A DNA stretch of 16,194 nucleotides from Clostridium sp. CAG:448 (GCA_000433415.1 FR890531.1:37814-54007); one strand, 5' to 3'; shown: positions 6,956 to 13,927, counted from the first letter of the stretch. Notes: generated by a model from the letters alone, not told the origin. Translations and numbers: made by a program.

Positions 6956-8568
6956 ACTTCCGGTATCCCGGTGCAGAGCGCAATGCGGTGGACGGCGTCA
7001 GTTTTTCTGTGCACAGCGGTGAGTTTATGGTCGTTTGCGGTGTGTCCGGCTGCGGGAAGACGACCCTTTTGCGTTTGCTCAAACCCGAACTGGCGCCCGC
7101 GGGGAAGTTGGACGGCAGAATTGTCTACTGCGGGGGAGAGCGGACACCTGCGCAGATCGGTTATGTATTGCAGAATCCGGACAACCAGATTGTGACCGAC
7201 AAAGTCTGGCATGAATTGGCATTCGGACTTGAGAATCTGGGGCTTCCGACCGAGGTGATTCGCCGCCGGGTAGGGGAGATGGCAAACTATTTCGGAATTC
7301 AGGACTGGTTCCGGAAAAAGACCGACGAATTGTCCGGCGGACAGAAACAGCTTCTGAATCTTGCCGCGGTGATGGTGATGCAGCCCCGCGTGCTGATATT
7401 GGACGAGCCGACCAGCCAGTTGGACCCGATTGCCGCGTCGGATTTTATTGCAACCCTGCAAAAGCTCAATCGGGAACTGGGTTTGACGATTCTTTTGGTG
7501 GAGCACCGGTTGGAAGAGGTCTTTCCGATTGCCGATCGGGTTCTTTTGATGGACAGCGGCAGGGTGTTGGTCTGTGATGCGCCGGAAAAGATCGGAGATG
7601 CGTTGCCGGACGGGCATCCGATGCGTGCGGCATTGCCCAGTGCAGTGCGGATTTTCCGCTCCGTGCAGGTTGCGGACCGGTGCCCGCTGACCGTGCGTGA
7701 GGGGCGGGATTTTCTGGAACGTCATTTCGGCAACCGCCGGGGAACGCTTCCGGAGCCGGCATACCGGCACGGCGAAAATGTGGCGGTGGAGCTGAAGAAT
7801 GTGTGGTTCCGGTATGAAAAAGATCTGCCGGACGTACTGCGCGGCACCTCCGTTCAGGTGTATGCCGGGGAAATCTATGCGGTGCTTGGCGGAAACGGAA
7901 CCGGGAAAACGACCATGCTGCAGGTTATCGCGGGTGTCTGCAAGGCGTACCGCGGGAAGGTTTTGATTGCGGGAAAACAAATCCGTGATTATGGGGGCAA
8001 TTCTCTTTATCGCGGTGTTCTTGCGCTGTTGCCGCAGAATCCGCAGACGGTTTTTATCCGGGATACCGTACGGGCAGATCTGACGGAAATGTTGGAGGTG
8101 CACGGGGTTCCAAAGGCGGAGCGGGAGAAAAAAATCATGGATGTCGCGGAAAAGCTGTCCATTGCCTCTCTGCTTGATCGGAATCCCTTTGACCTGAGCG
8201 GCGGGGAGGGGCAGAAATGCGCCCTGGCAAAGGTGCTGCTCACAAATCCCGGAATCCTTCTGCTGGACGAGCCGACCAAAGGAATCGATGCAGGGGGGAA
8301 ACTGGTCCTTAAGGACATTCTGGAGCGCCTGAAGGCGGACGGAATGACGGTCCTTTTGGTGACACACGATGTGGAGTTTGCCGCGGAAACCGCAGATCGC
8401 TGTGCGCTCTTCTTTGACGGGGAGATCTTGTCTGCGGATACGCCGATGCGCTTTTTCGGCGGGAATACTTTTTATACGACTGCCGCCAATCGTATGGCAC
8501 GTACGCTTTGCCCGAATGCCGTCACCTGCGGGCAGGTTGTTGCATTCTGTAACGGGGAAACGAAATGA
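6928..8568 (+). CDS. Fused double ATPase of an ECF transporter (EcfA1-EcfA2/CbiO type)
   Basis: 546 residues containing two complete ABC ATPase domains. ATG at 6928 is preceded by AGGGAGG. Domain 1: Walker A 'GVSGCGKTT' (38-46), Q-loop Gln82, signature LSGGQ (135-139), Walker B with Asp159-Glu160, and switch His193. Domain 2: Walker A 'GGNGTGKTT' (321-329), signature LSGGEGQ (423-429), Walker B Asp447-Glu448, and switch His480. All catalytic residues are present in both halves, so both sites should bind and hydrolyse ATP. Most Firmicutes encode the two ATPases as separate genes; here they are one polypeptide. The gene overlaps ecfT upstream and shares ATGA with the S component downstream. Confidence 0.95.
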   Translation: MDILQIENLNFRYPGAERNAVDGVSFSVHSGEFMVVCGVSGCGKTTLLRLLKPELAPAGKLDGRIVYCGGERTPAQIGYVLQNPDNQIVTDKVWHELAFGLENLGLPTEVIRRRVGEMANYFGIQDWFRKKTDELSGGQKQLLNLAAVMVMQPRVLILDEPTSQLDPIAASDFIATLQKLNRELGLTILLVEHRLEEVFPIADRVLLMDSGRVLVCDAPEKIGDALPDGHPMRAALPSAVRIFRSVQVADRCPLTVREGRDFLERHFGNRRGTLPEPAYRHGENVAVELKNVWFRYEKDLPDVLRGTSVQVYAGEIYAVLGGNGTGKTTMLQVIAGVCKAYRGKVLIAGKQIRDYGGNSLYRGVLALLPQNPQTVFIRDTVRADLTEMLEVHGVPKAEREKKIMDVAEKLSIASLLDRNPFDLSGGEGQKCALAKVLLTNPGILLLDEPTKGIDAGGKLVLKDILERLKADGMTVLLVTHDVEFAAETADRCALFFDGEILSADTPMRFFGGNTFYTTAANRMARTLCPNAVTCGQVVAFCNGETK

Positions 8569-9242
8569 AAAAAAAGATACTGACCTATGTGGTTCTTTGC
8601 ATTCTGATTCCGGCTGTCGTCATCGGAGGAGCGATTCTCTTCGAGGACCGGCAGTACGCATGGATTTCGCTCTGTGTGGCGATTCTCTCCTGTATACCGT
8701 TTTTTTTGCGGTTTGAGCGGCGGGAAGCGGACACCAAGCGCCTGATTCTGATTGCGTGTATGACCGCTCTCTCCGTACTGGGCAGGATTGTGTTCGCACC
8801 GGTTCCCGCCTTCAAGCCCGTGACGGCAATGGTGGTCATTACCGCTATGTATTTTGGTTGTGAGGCAGGCTTTCTGACAGGTTCATTGTCTGCGGTGATT
8901 TCCAACTTTTATTTTGGACAGGGACCGTGGACGCCCTTTCAGATGTTCAGCTGGGGAATGATTGGCTTGATTGCGGGTTTGATTGCGGAGCCTTTGAAAA
9001 ACAACAAGGCTGCGCTGGTGCTGTATGGAGGCGCTTCCGGGATTCTTTATTCTTTTCTGATGGATATTTGGACGGTGCTGTGGGAGGATGGGGCCTTTCA
9101 TTTTTCGCGCTATTTGGCGGCAATTGTTTCAGCAGCCCCGTTTACTGCGATTTATGCGGTTTCCAATGTTATATTCTTGCTTTTATTTGCTCCGCCGATT
9201 GGAAAAATTCTTGCAAGGCTCAAAACCAAATACGCATTGTGA
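8565..9242 (+). CDS. ECF transporter substrate-binding S component, probably corrinoid-specific
   Basis: 225 residues. ATG overlaps the ATPase stop by four bases (ATGA). It is a hydrophobic integral membrane protein with about six helices. The central stretch 'RIVFAPVPAFKPVTAMVVIT' then 'GFLTGSLSAVISNFYFGQGP', followed by 'WTPFQMFSWGMIGLIAG', is typical of the ECF S-component family. S components bind a vitamin or precursor at the outer face and associate with the EcfT/ATPase module. The genes upstream encode transcobalamin-like domains, so cobalamin or another corrinoid is the most reasonable substrate; thiamine-, folate- or precursor-type specificity cannot be excluded from sequence alone. 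It is the last gene of the operon. I see no terminator before the orphan reading frame that follows. Confidence 0.88.
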   Translation: MKKKILTYVVLCILIPAVVIGGAILFEDRQYAWISLCVAILSCIPFFLRFERREADTKRLILIACMTALSVLGRIVFAPVPAFKPVTAMVVITAMYFGCEAGFLTGSLSAVISNFYFGQGPWTPFQMFSWGMIGLIAGLIAEPLKNNKAALVLYGGASGILYSFLMDIWTVLWEDGAFHFSRYLAAIVSAAPFTAIYAVSNVIFLLLFAPPIGKILARLKTKYAL

Positions 9243-9476
9243 TGTTATCGTGATGGCGAGCTACATAGCGTTCTCTATGGCATTCGGCATATTACGGCGG
9301 TCAGTCAAAATTTGCAGGTTATTTATGACCATTTGGTGGATAGCAAAGGTGCCGACGAAAAACAAATTGCAGAGCTTAACCGAGAGTTTGATGGGATCAA
9401 TAGTGCCTTGCTGGATTTTATTGATCGGAACGGATGGAATGTTTTCGCAGATCAGATTCGCGATGAGAAAAAATAG
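9243..9476 (+). pseudogene. Orphan C-terminal coding remnant, unidentified
   Basis: Directly after the S-component TGA, the same frame stays open to a TAG at 9474-9476. It reads as plausible soluble helical protein: 'YRDGELHSVLYGIRHITAVS', then 'QNLQVIYDHLVDSKGADEK', ending 'GWNVFADQIRDEKK'. There is no start codon with a ribosome binding site, and the composition is more AT-rich than the operon. I interpret it as the 3' end of a gene whose 5' part was lost when this segment joined the operon end. I do not recognise the family. Readthrough of the TGA is possible but has no visible support. Confidence 0.5.
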
Positions 9477-9517
9477 AGATGACAGATCAACGTATTTGCA
9501 CCTCTTTTCGGCATTCG

Positions 9518-10243
9518 TTATATGTTTTTTGCTTGCTTGATCTTAATTCTTTGCCAGCTTATAAATCCATAGATGTCATTGATCAGAAAGGTAACAAAGC
9601 AGACAACAACCGAAAGATACCGAACGTTTGTTATGCCGGCAAGTACCCAAAGCCAAATGAGAATCCCATCATTGGCGGCATAAGCCAGTGCAAAATAGGG
9701 ACTTCGACGGAAGGTTAGGTATACGGCAAGAAAGCTTGTTGCGACCGAGATGGTACTGGGTACAAGATTGGCTGTTTGAATTTGCAGAAGCAGCAGGTAA
9801 AAAGCAGTGGCGACAATGGCAGTGATGCCAAGCAGAATAAGAAGTTCACGCTTGCTGACCGAATTGACCTGCACCTGCGATCGACAGCCTTTATAGGGAT
9901 GCCGCAGCCAAGCAATCAAAGAAAAAAACGCCATTGGCATGGTCATGCCGAGATAGGTGATCATTTCTCCGTAATAGGAAAAGGTAAAAGAAATGATGCC
10001 GTATAGCAGACTGAAAAGAATCATCAGGATTTGTCCGATGGGATTGCCTCTGGCATTGAAGATGAGGGATGTTACACCGACCAGAGACGCCGCAAGGGTC
10101 AGGTAGTTTTTCCTGTCGAAAATACAGAAAGAGACAAGAATCAAGGCAACCGAAAAGCACCATAGGAGCCGTTCGTTTTTGGAAAAGATGTTTTGTTTTT
10201 TCCTGGGGAACCTCCGAAATAAAACAGGCATCCGTATACACAT
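9518..10243 (-). CDS. pnuC: PnuC-type nicotinamide riboside transporter
   Basis: 241 residues from the ATG at 10243-10241; a second in-frame ATG lies at 10231-10229. The open frame extends to 10309, but that extension is not family-like and has no good ribosome binding site. It is a multi-helix membrane protein with strong PnuC features: 'YLTLAASLVGVTSLIFNARG' followed by 'NPIGQ', then 'YYGEMITYLGMT', 'NLVPSTISVATSFLAVYLTF', 'ALAYAANDGILIWLWVL' and 'FLINDIYGFISW'. PnuC proteins carry nicotinamide riboside across the membrane by facilitated diffusion for NAD synthesis. It stands alone, convergent with the ECF operon, in an AT-richer stretch, so it may be a later arrival. Start choice is the main uncertainty. 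Confidence 0.92.
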   Translation of the reverse strand: MCIRMPVLFRRFPRKKQNIFSKNERLLWCFSVALILVSFCIFDRKNYLTLAASLVGVTSLIFNARGNPIGQILMILFSLLYGIISFTFSYYGEMITYLGMTMPMAFFSLIAWLRHPYKGCRSQVQVNSVSKRELLILLGITAIVATAFYLLLLQIQTANLVPSTISVATSFLAVYLTFRRSPYFALAYAANDGILIWLWVLAGITNVRYLSVVVCFVTFLINDIYGFISWQRIKIKQAKNI

Positions 10244-10264
10244 CTTCAAAGACCTAACGATGTG
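10239..10264 (-). promoter_or_regulatory. Stem-loop enclosing the pnuC start codon
   Basis: On the minus strand CACATC (10264-10259) can pair with GATGTG (10244-10239) across a 14-base loop. The preferred pnuC ATG lies within the 3' arm. A second small hairpin, ATGCC-GGAAA-GGCAT, lies just upstream at 10286-10272. A leader that masks its start codon could modulate translation, but no known riboswitch class is recognised and six base pairs may be chance. Confidence 0.3.
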
Positions 10265-10405
10265 CAGACGAATGCCTTTCCGGCATGATTCTACCCGGTG
10301 GCAGAACACAAAATATCATAACAGCTACAAATCGGAGCGTATCCGGCAAAGGACACATCCGCTCGGAATTCCGCCCTCTTTATCCGCAGGAGAACCCGAA
10401 CAGAG
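10244..10405. other. Intergenic leader of pnuC, no gene seen
   Basis: This is the space between the pnuC start and the tRNA-Ala terminator. It holds the pnuC leader with a small ATGCC/GGCAT hairpin (10272-10286). I could not find a convincing -35/-10 pair at accepted spacing for pnuC, nor a riboswitch class I recognise. Confidence 0.5.
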
Positions 10406-10434
10406 AAAAACTCCCGGGAGAGCACTCCCGGGAG
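10406..10434 (-). terminator. Intrinsic terminator of tRNA-Ala
   Basis: CTCCCGGGAG (10434-10425), a four-base loop and a second CTCCCGGGAG (10420-10411) form a perfect GC-rich stem, extendable by two A-T pairs. On the minus strand it is followed by TTTTT (10410-10406). It begins only six bases after the tRNA 3' end. Confidence 0.92.
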
Positions 10435-10440
10435 TTCCGA

Positions 10441-10513
10441 TGGACCATAGGGGGATCGAACCCCTGACCTCCAGATTGCGAACCTGGCGCTCTCCCAGCT
10501 GAGCTAATAGCCC
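10441..10513 (-). tRNA. tRNA-Ala (anticodon CGC)
   Basis: A 73-base cloverleaf: acceptor GGGCTAT/ATGGTCC, D arm GCTC/GAGC, anticodon stem CCAGG/TCTGG with loop TTCGCAA, variable loop AGGTC, and T arm AGGGG/CCCCT with TTCGATC. The anticodon CGC reads GCG codons. Position 3-70 is a G-U pair, the classic alanine identity element, and the discriminator is A73. The 3' CCA is not encoded and must be added enzymatically. The gene stands alone with its own promoter and terminator. Confidence 0.96.
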
Positions 10514-10529
10514 GTTCCCGAACGGTTTT

Positions 10530-10558
10530 ATTCTATCACAAACCTATGGCAAAGTCAA
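10530..10558 (-). promoter_or_regulatory. Sigma-A promoter of tRNA-Ala
   Basis: On the minus strand TTGACT (10558-10553) and TAGAAT (10535-10530) are separated by exactly 17 bases, about 17 bases before the tRNA 5' end. This is close to consensus and well placed. Confidence 0.88.
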
Positions 10559-10628
10559 TACCTTTCGGAAAATTTTTTTCGGAGCGCGCGGGGGCATTCG
10601 GCGGTGCGGGGAGTACCGGACGGAAAAA

Positions 10629-11537
10629 TCAATGGATCGGGAGCGGGTTGCTCCAACCCATTTTTCCGTCTTTGTCCGTCACTTCCGCACGGATAAAGGT
10701 TTCTCCTTCGATCGGGTGGTATACCGCTTCGGTGAGATTTTCACCGAAGATTTGGCGGTCGGGCGCCCAAACGCGGTTGGTCATAAAGACAATCCGGCTG
10801 ACAGAGGACGTGCGTACAAGGAATGAGCCGTCCTTTTGCGGGAGAAGGTGAACCTGCGGTCCGGTTGTTGCGTAATAGTCGCCTGCGGCAAGAGCCGCGT
10901 ACAGGGTGGCGGGTTGATTGTCCGGTGCCTCTACCATAGTCGCGGCAACGCAGTGGTCGCCGTTGTAATAATGGCAATCGTCTACGGCAAGCAGAGGGAG
11001 CAGGGTGCCCCCGGTTGCCAGCATGTCTACCACGGCGCCCGAATAGGGACGATTGGACATGCCCCAATCGGAAACGGTGTTGTAAATTTCCGTCGCGCAG
11101 ATACCGCGCAGACCGCGAATCTGTTCCGGGGAGTTGACCGACCACGCCGGATGTGCCAATTCCGCAATACCGCCGACCTCGTGAATGGCATCAATGATGG
11201 CGTTTGCCTGCTCGGTGGGATTGGCGAAAGAGGATTCTGTTTTCAGAATCGGATGCCGCGCCACCGGATCCTCCCGCATACCCCATCCGACGATATGAAA
11301 TACGCCGTTTTGGGCAAAAGAGCCTCCTACATTGTACTCACAGCCGGAAAGAATGGTCATCCCATCAAACTCGCCCTCCGCACCGTAAATCCAATGGTCG
11401 GTCAGTGCAATGGCGTCATATCCGGCATCCTTGAAGAGCCGCAGGACCTCCTCCGGGCTTTTTCTACCGTCGGAGCGTGTTGTGTGTATGTGTAACCCTA
11501 GTTTTTGCCGTGGTTGTTTGTATAAATCCGTAAACAT
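10629..11537 (-). CDS. PHP-domain metallohydrolase (CehA/McbA-like)
   Basis: 302 residues. The start is the ATG at 11537-11535, preceded by AGGGAGGG at correct spacing; the frame is open much further upstream, but that part is antisense to the oxidoreductase gene. The N-terminal PHP metal-binding motifs are clear: 'GLHIHTTRSDG' (His16, His18, Asp23), 'ALTDHW' (Asp47, His48) and 'SGCEY' (Glu67). Further ligand candidates are in 'AELAHPAW' and 'AVDDCHYY'. The C-terminal beta region ends 'GKMGWSNPLPIH', as in CehA/McbA-like proteins. Such enzymes hydrolyse phosphoester or related bonds using a metal cluster; the substrate here is unknown. The gene is divergent from the sugar oxidoreductase and isomerase genes and may act with them. 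Confidence 0.87.
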   Translation of the reverse strand: MFTDLYKQPRQKLGLHIHTTRSDGRKSPEEVLRLFKDAGYDAIALTDHWIYGAEGEFDGMTILSGCEYNVGGSFAQNGVFHIVGWGMREDPVARHPILKTESSFANPTEQANAIIDAIHEVGGIAELAHPAWSVNSPEQIRGLRGICATEIYNTVSDWGMSNRPYSGAVVDMLATGGTLLPLLAVDDCHYYNGDHCVAATMVEAPDNQPATLYAALAAGDYYATTGPQVHLLPQKDGSFLVRTSSVSRIVFMTNRVWAPDRQIFGENLTEAVYHPIEGETFIRAEVTDKDGKMGWSNPLPIH

Positions 11538-11542
11538 CGTAT

Positions 11543-11550
11543 CCCTCCCT
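11543..11550 (-). promoter_or_regulatory. Ribosome binding site fixing the PHP protein start
   Basis: Minus-strand AGGGAGGG ends five bases before the ATG at 11537. It decides in favour of a 302-residue protein over longer in-frame alternatives that extend to 12365. Confidence 0.85.
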
Positions 11551-11561
11551 TTTCTGCTTCT

Positions 11562-11590
11562 ATTGTAGCACGGTTTGACATGAAAAGCAA
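11562..11590 (-). promoter_or_regulatory. Sigma-A promoter of the PHP gene
   Basis: On the minus strand TTGCTT (11590-11585) and TACAAT (11567-11562) have a 17-base spacer. The predicted transcript start near 11555 leaves a very short leader containing the ribosome binding site. Confidence 0.8.
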
Positions 11591-11595
11591 GTAGA

Positions 11596-11627
11596 TTGCA
11601 CAAAAAAACTTTGTTATGTTTGTGCAA
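11596..11627. promoter_or_regulatory. Inverted repeat, candidate operator between divergent genes
   Basis: TTGCACAAA (11596-11604) and TTTGTGCAA (11619-11627) are perfect 9-base arms around a 14-base AT-rich centre. The element lies between the two divergent promoters, just upstream of the PHP promoter -35 box and about 34 bases from the -35 of the opposite promoter. The position suits a shared activator or a looping repressor. No T-run follows that would suggest a terminator. The regulator is unknown. Confidence 0.55.
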
Positions 11628-11660
11628 ATCTCCAATCCATTGAAAAATGCACACGACTTC

Positions 11661-11689
11661 TTGTTTTTTCTCGGCGGATGCGTTATAAT
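11661..11689 (+). promoter_or_regulatory. Sigma-A promoter of the oxidoreductase-isomerase operon
   Basis: TTGTTT (11661-11666) and TATAAT (11684-11689) have a 17-base spacer, upstream of the AGGAGG at 11725-11730 that serves the ATG at 11742. Confidence 0.82.
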
Positions 11690-11741
11690 GGGAACGGATA
11701 CAGAAACCGGGAACGACAATATACAGGAGGATTGATAAAAA

Positions 11742-12821
11742 ATGGAACAGGTAAGAGTAGGAATTATCGGTTGCGGCGGCATTGCGAACGGAAAGCATAT
11801 GCCCTCGCTCAAACAGCTTCCCAATGTGAAAATGGTTGCATTTTGCGACATTATTGAAGAACGCGCAATCAAGGCGCGCGCGGATTACGGAACGCCGGAC
11901 TGTGCGGTATACACCGATTACAGAGAGCTCCTGGAGGACAAAAGCATCGATGTTGTGCATGTGTGCACACCGAACCGTGCCCACAGCTTTATTACGGTGG
12001 ATGCCCTGCATGCCGGTAAGCATGTTATGTGCGAAAAGCCGATGGCAATCAACTCCGAAGAGGCAAAAAAGATGCTGGACGCCGCAAAGGAAACGGGAAA
12101 AAAGCTGACCATCGGCTATCAGAGCCGTCAGCGTGCCGATTCCAGATATCTGAAAAACGAGTGCCTTGCCGGAACCTTCGGTGATATTTATTATGCCAAG
12201 GCAACCGCACTGCGCCGTCGTGCCGTTCCGACCTGGGGCGTTTTCCTGAATGAGTATGAACAGGGCGGCGGACCGCTGATCGATATCGGTACGCATGCGC
12301 TGGATCTGACGCTTTGGATGATGGATAACTATCAGCCCAAATATTGCCTCGGTCAGACCTTCCATAAGCTGAACAAAGATACCAACCAGGGAAACGACTG
12401 GGGAAATTGGGATCCGGAGAAATTCACGGTGGAAGACAGTGCGTTCGGCATGGTGGTCATGGAGAACGGTGCGGTTATCAATTTGGAGTCCTCCTGGGCG
12501 CTCAATACTCTGGAAACACGCGAGGCGGTCACTTCCGTTTGCGGAACGCTTGCCGGAGCGGATATGATTGACGGGTTGCGGATCAACGGAATCCGGCAGA
12601 ATTACAAATATGAGTTCAAACCGACCTTTACAGGCGGTGGAGCGGCGTATTTTGAAGGGGTCAGCAGTGCCGATCCGTCCGTTTTGGAAGCGGCACAGTG
12701 GATTGATGCTGTTATCAATGACAAGACGCCGTGCGTGACGCCGGAACAGGCATTCACGGTCACGCGGATTCTGGAGGGCATTTACATGTCCGCCAAGAAC
12801 GGTGACATTTTCCGCTTCTGA
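11742..12821 (+). CDS. Gfo/Idh/MocA family NAD(P)-dependent oxidoreductase
   Basis: 359 residues. ATG at 11742 is preceded by AGGAGG. The N-terminal Rossmann domain begins 'VRVGIIGCGGIANGKHMPS' with the dinucleotide glycine motif at 10-13. 'VHVCTPNRAH' and the family catalytic motif Glu98-Lys99-Pro100 ('CEKPMA') follow. The C-terminal substrate domain has 'GGGPLIDIGTHALDL' with Asp181 and His185 at the usual catalytic positions. The length is normal for the family. These enzymes oxidise or reduce a carbon of sugars, inositols or amino sugars. The partner downstream is a xylose-isomerase-like protein, a common pairing in sugar and cyclitol degradation. The exact substrate cannot be read from sequence. 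Confidence 0.94.
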   Translation: MEQVRVGIIGCGGIANGKHMPSLKQLPNVKMVAFCDIIEERAIKARADYGTPDCAVYTDYRELLEDKSIDVVHVCTPNRAHSFITVDALHAGKHVMCEKPMAINSEEAKKMLDAAKETGKKLTIGYQSRQRADSRYLKNECLAGTFGDIYYAKATALRRRAVPTWGVFLNEYEQGGGPLIDIGTHALDLTLWMMDNYQPKYCLGQTFHKLNKDTNQGNDWGNWDPEKFTVEDSAFGMVVMENGAVINLESSWALNTLETREAVTSVCGTLAGADMIDGLRINGIRQNYKYEFKPTFTGGGAAYFEGVSSADPSVLEAAQWIDAVINDKTPCVTPEQAFTVTRILEGIYMSAKNGDIFRF

Positions 12822-12851
12822 GCAGTTAATTTTTATAAGGGGGAACCATCA

Positions 12852-13820
12852 ATGAAACTGAGTGTACTTGCCAATCTTTACGGCAATAAACCGTTGGATG
12901 AAGCATTGCAGATTATTACCGGCCTCGGTGTCCATACCGTAGAGCTCGGTGCCGGCGGCTATCCCGGAAAAGCGCACTGTAACCCGGAGGAGTTGCTTGC
13001 CGATCAGACCAAATATGATGCCTTTATTGACACGCTGAAAAAATATGATGTGAGCGTCTGTGCGCTTGCCGCACACGGGAATGCGGTGCATCCGGATAAG
13101 CAGATTGCCGCCGCATATGACCGGGATTTCCGAAATGCAGTGCTGCTTGCGGAAAAAATGGGGGTCGATACGGTTGTGACCTTCTCCGGTTGCCCCGGAG
13201 ACAGCGATGGATCCCGGTATCCGAACTGGGTCACATGCCCCTGGCCGGAGGATTTTCTGCACATTCTGGACTGGCAGTGGAATGAAAAACTGATTCCGTA
13301 TTGGAAGGAAGCAGGACAGTTTGCGCTGGATCACGGTGTTTCCCGCATTGCCTTTGAGATGCACCCCGGTTTCTGCGTTTACAATCCGGAAACCTGCAAA
13401 AAACTGCGGGATGCCGTAGGACCCGTATTGGGCGCGAACTTTGACCCGTCCCACCTGATCTGGCAGGGAATGGATCCGGTTGCCGCCATCCGCGAACTGG
13501 CAGGCGCCATTTATCACGTCCATGCCAAAGACACCAAATTGGATGCCTATAACATTGCCAGAAACGGTGTGCTGGATACCAAGCACTACAGTGATGAAAT
13601 TCATCGTGCATGGGTGTTCCGCACGGTCGGCTACGGAAACGGAGAAACCTATTGGCGCGATATGGTTTCCAATCTGCGCCTGTGCGGCTACGATCGTGTG
13701 CTGTCGATCGAACACGAGGACAGTGTGATGACCATTGACGAAGGACTGCGCAAGGCAGTTGCATTTTTGAAGGACATCTGCATTTTTGAAGAAAAGCCCA
13801 CAACCATGAGTTGGGCATAA
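12852..13820 (+). CDS. Sugar phosphate isomerase/epimerase-like TIM-barrel protein
   Basis: 322 residues. ATG at 12852 has AAGGGGG at 12837-12843, 30 bases after the oxidoreductase stop, so the two are co-transcribed. It has the xylose-isomerase-like (AP endonuclease family 2) barrel pattern. Metal-ligand candidates are Glu169 in 'AFEMHPG', Asp198 and His201 in 'NFDPSHL', His222/His224 in 'HVHAKD' and Glu287 in 'SIEHED'. An N-terminal 'HTVELGAGG' strand matches the barrel start. The complete metal set suggests an active isomerase, epimerase or dehydratase acting on the product or substrate of the upstream dehydrogenase. The precise reaction is unknown. Confidence 0.92.
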   Translation: MKLSVLANLYGNKPLDEALQIITGLGVHTVELGAGGYPGKAHCNPEELLADQTKYDAFIDTLKKYDVSVCALAAHGNAVHPDKQIAAAYDRDFRNAVLLAEKMGVDTVVTFSGCPGDSDGSRYPNWVTCPWPEDFLHILDWQWNEKLIPYWKEAGQFALDHGVSRIAFEMHPGFCVYNPETCKKLRDAVGPVLGANFDPSHLIWQGMDPVAAIRELAGAIYHVHAKDTKLDAYNIARNGVLDTKHYSDEIHRAWVFRTVGYGNGETYWRDMVSNLRLCGYDRVLSIEHEDSVMTIDEGLRKAVAFLKDICIFEEKPTTMSWA

Positions 13821-13888
13821 ACGGTCATTGCAGAATCCGTTATACCGTTGCAGGCGAGAGGGCTTTCCCCCGTCTGCAAACGAAAAGA

Positions 13889-13927
13889 CAAAAGGCACGG
13901 AGCCGCTTGGGTATCTGTGCCTTTTGT
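13889..13927. terminator. Bidirectional intrinsic terminator
   Basis: ACAAAAGGCAC (13889-13899) pairs perfectly with GTGCCTTTTGT (13917-13927). It lies between convergent genes ending at 13820 (+) and 13952 (-). On the minus strand the stem is followed by TTTTGTCTTTTC, a good T-tract; on the plus strand the tract is CTTTTGTGTG. Confidence 0.85.

Noticed and set aside
6937..8367. 476-residue minus-strand open frame
   Set aside because: It is antisense to the double ATPase gene, which has every expected motif; the shadow has no domain features.
9088..9540. 150-residue + strand frame overlapping the end of the S-component gene
   Set aside because: Its first part is an alternate frame of the S component, and its second part is an alternate frame of the more protein-like orphan remnant at 9243-9476.
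11538..12365. 276-residue N-terminal extension of the PHP protein on the minus strand
   Set aside because: It is antisense to the well-supported oxidoreductase gene, the PHP fold begins only after the ATG at 11537, and that ATG has its own ribosome binding site and promoter.
12849..13898. 349-residue minus-strand open frame
   Set aside because: It is antisense to the isomerase gene, which has all metal ligands; no ribosome binding site or domain was seen.
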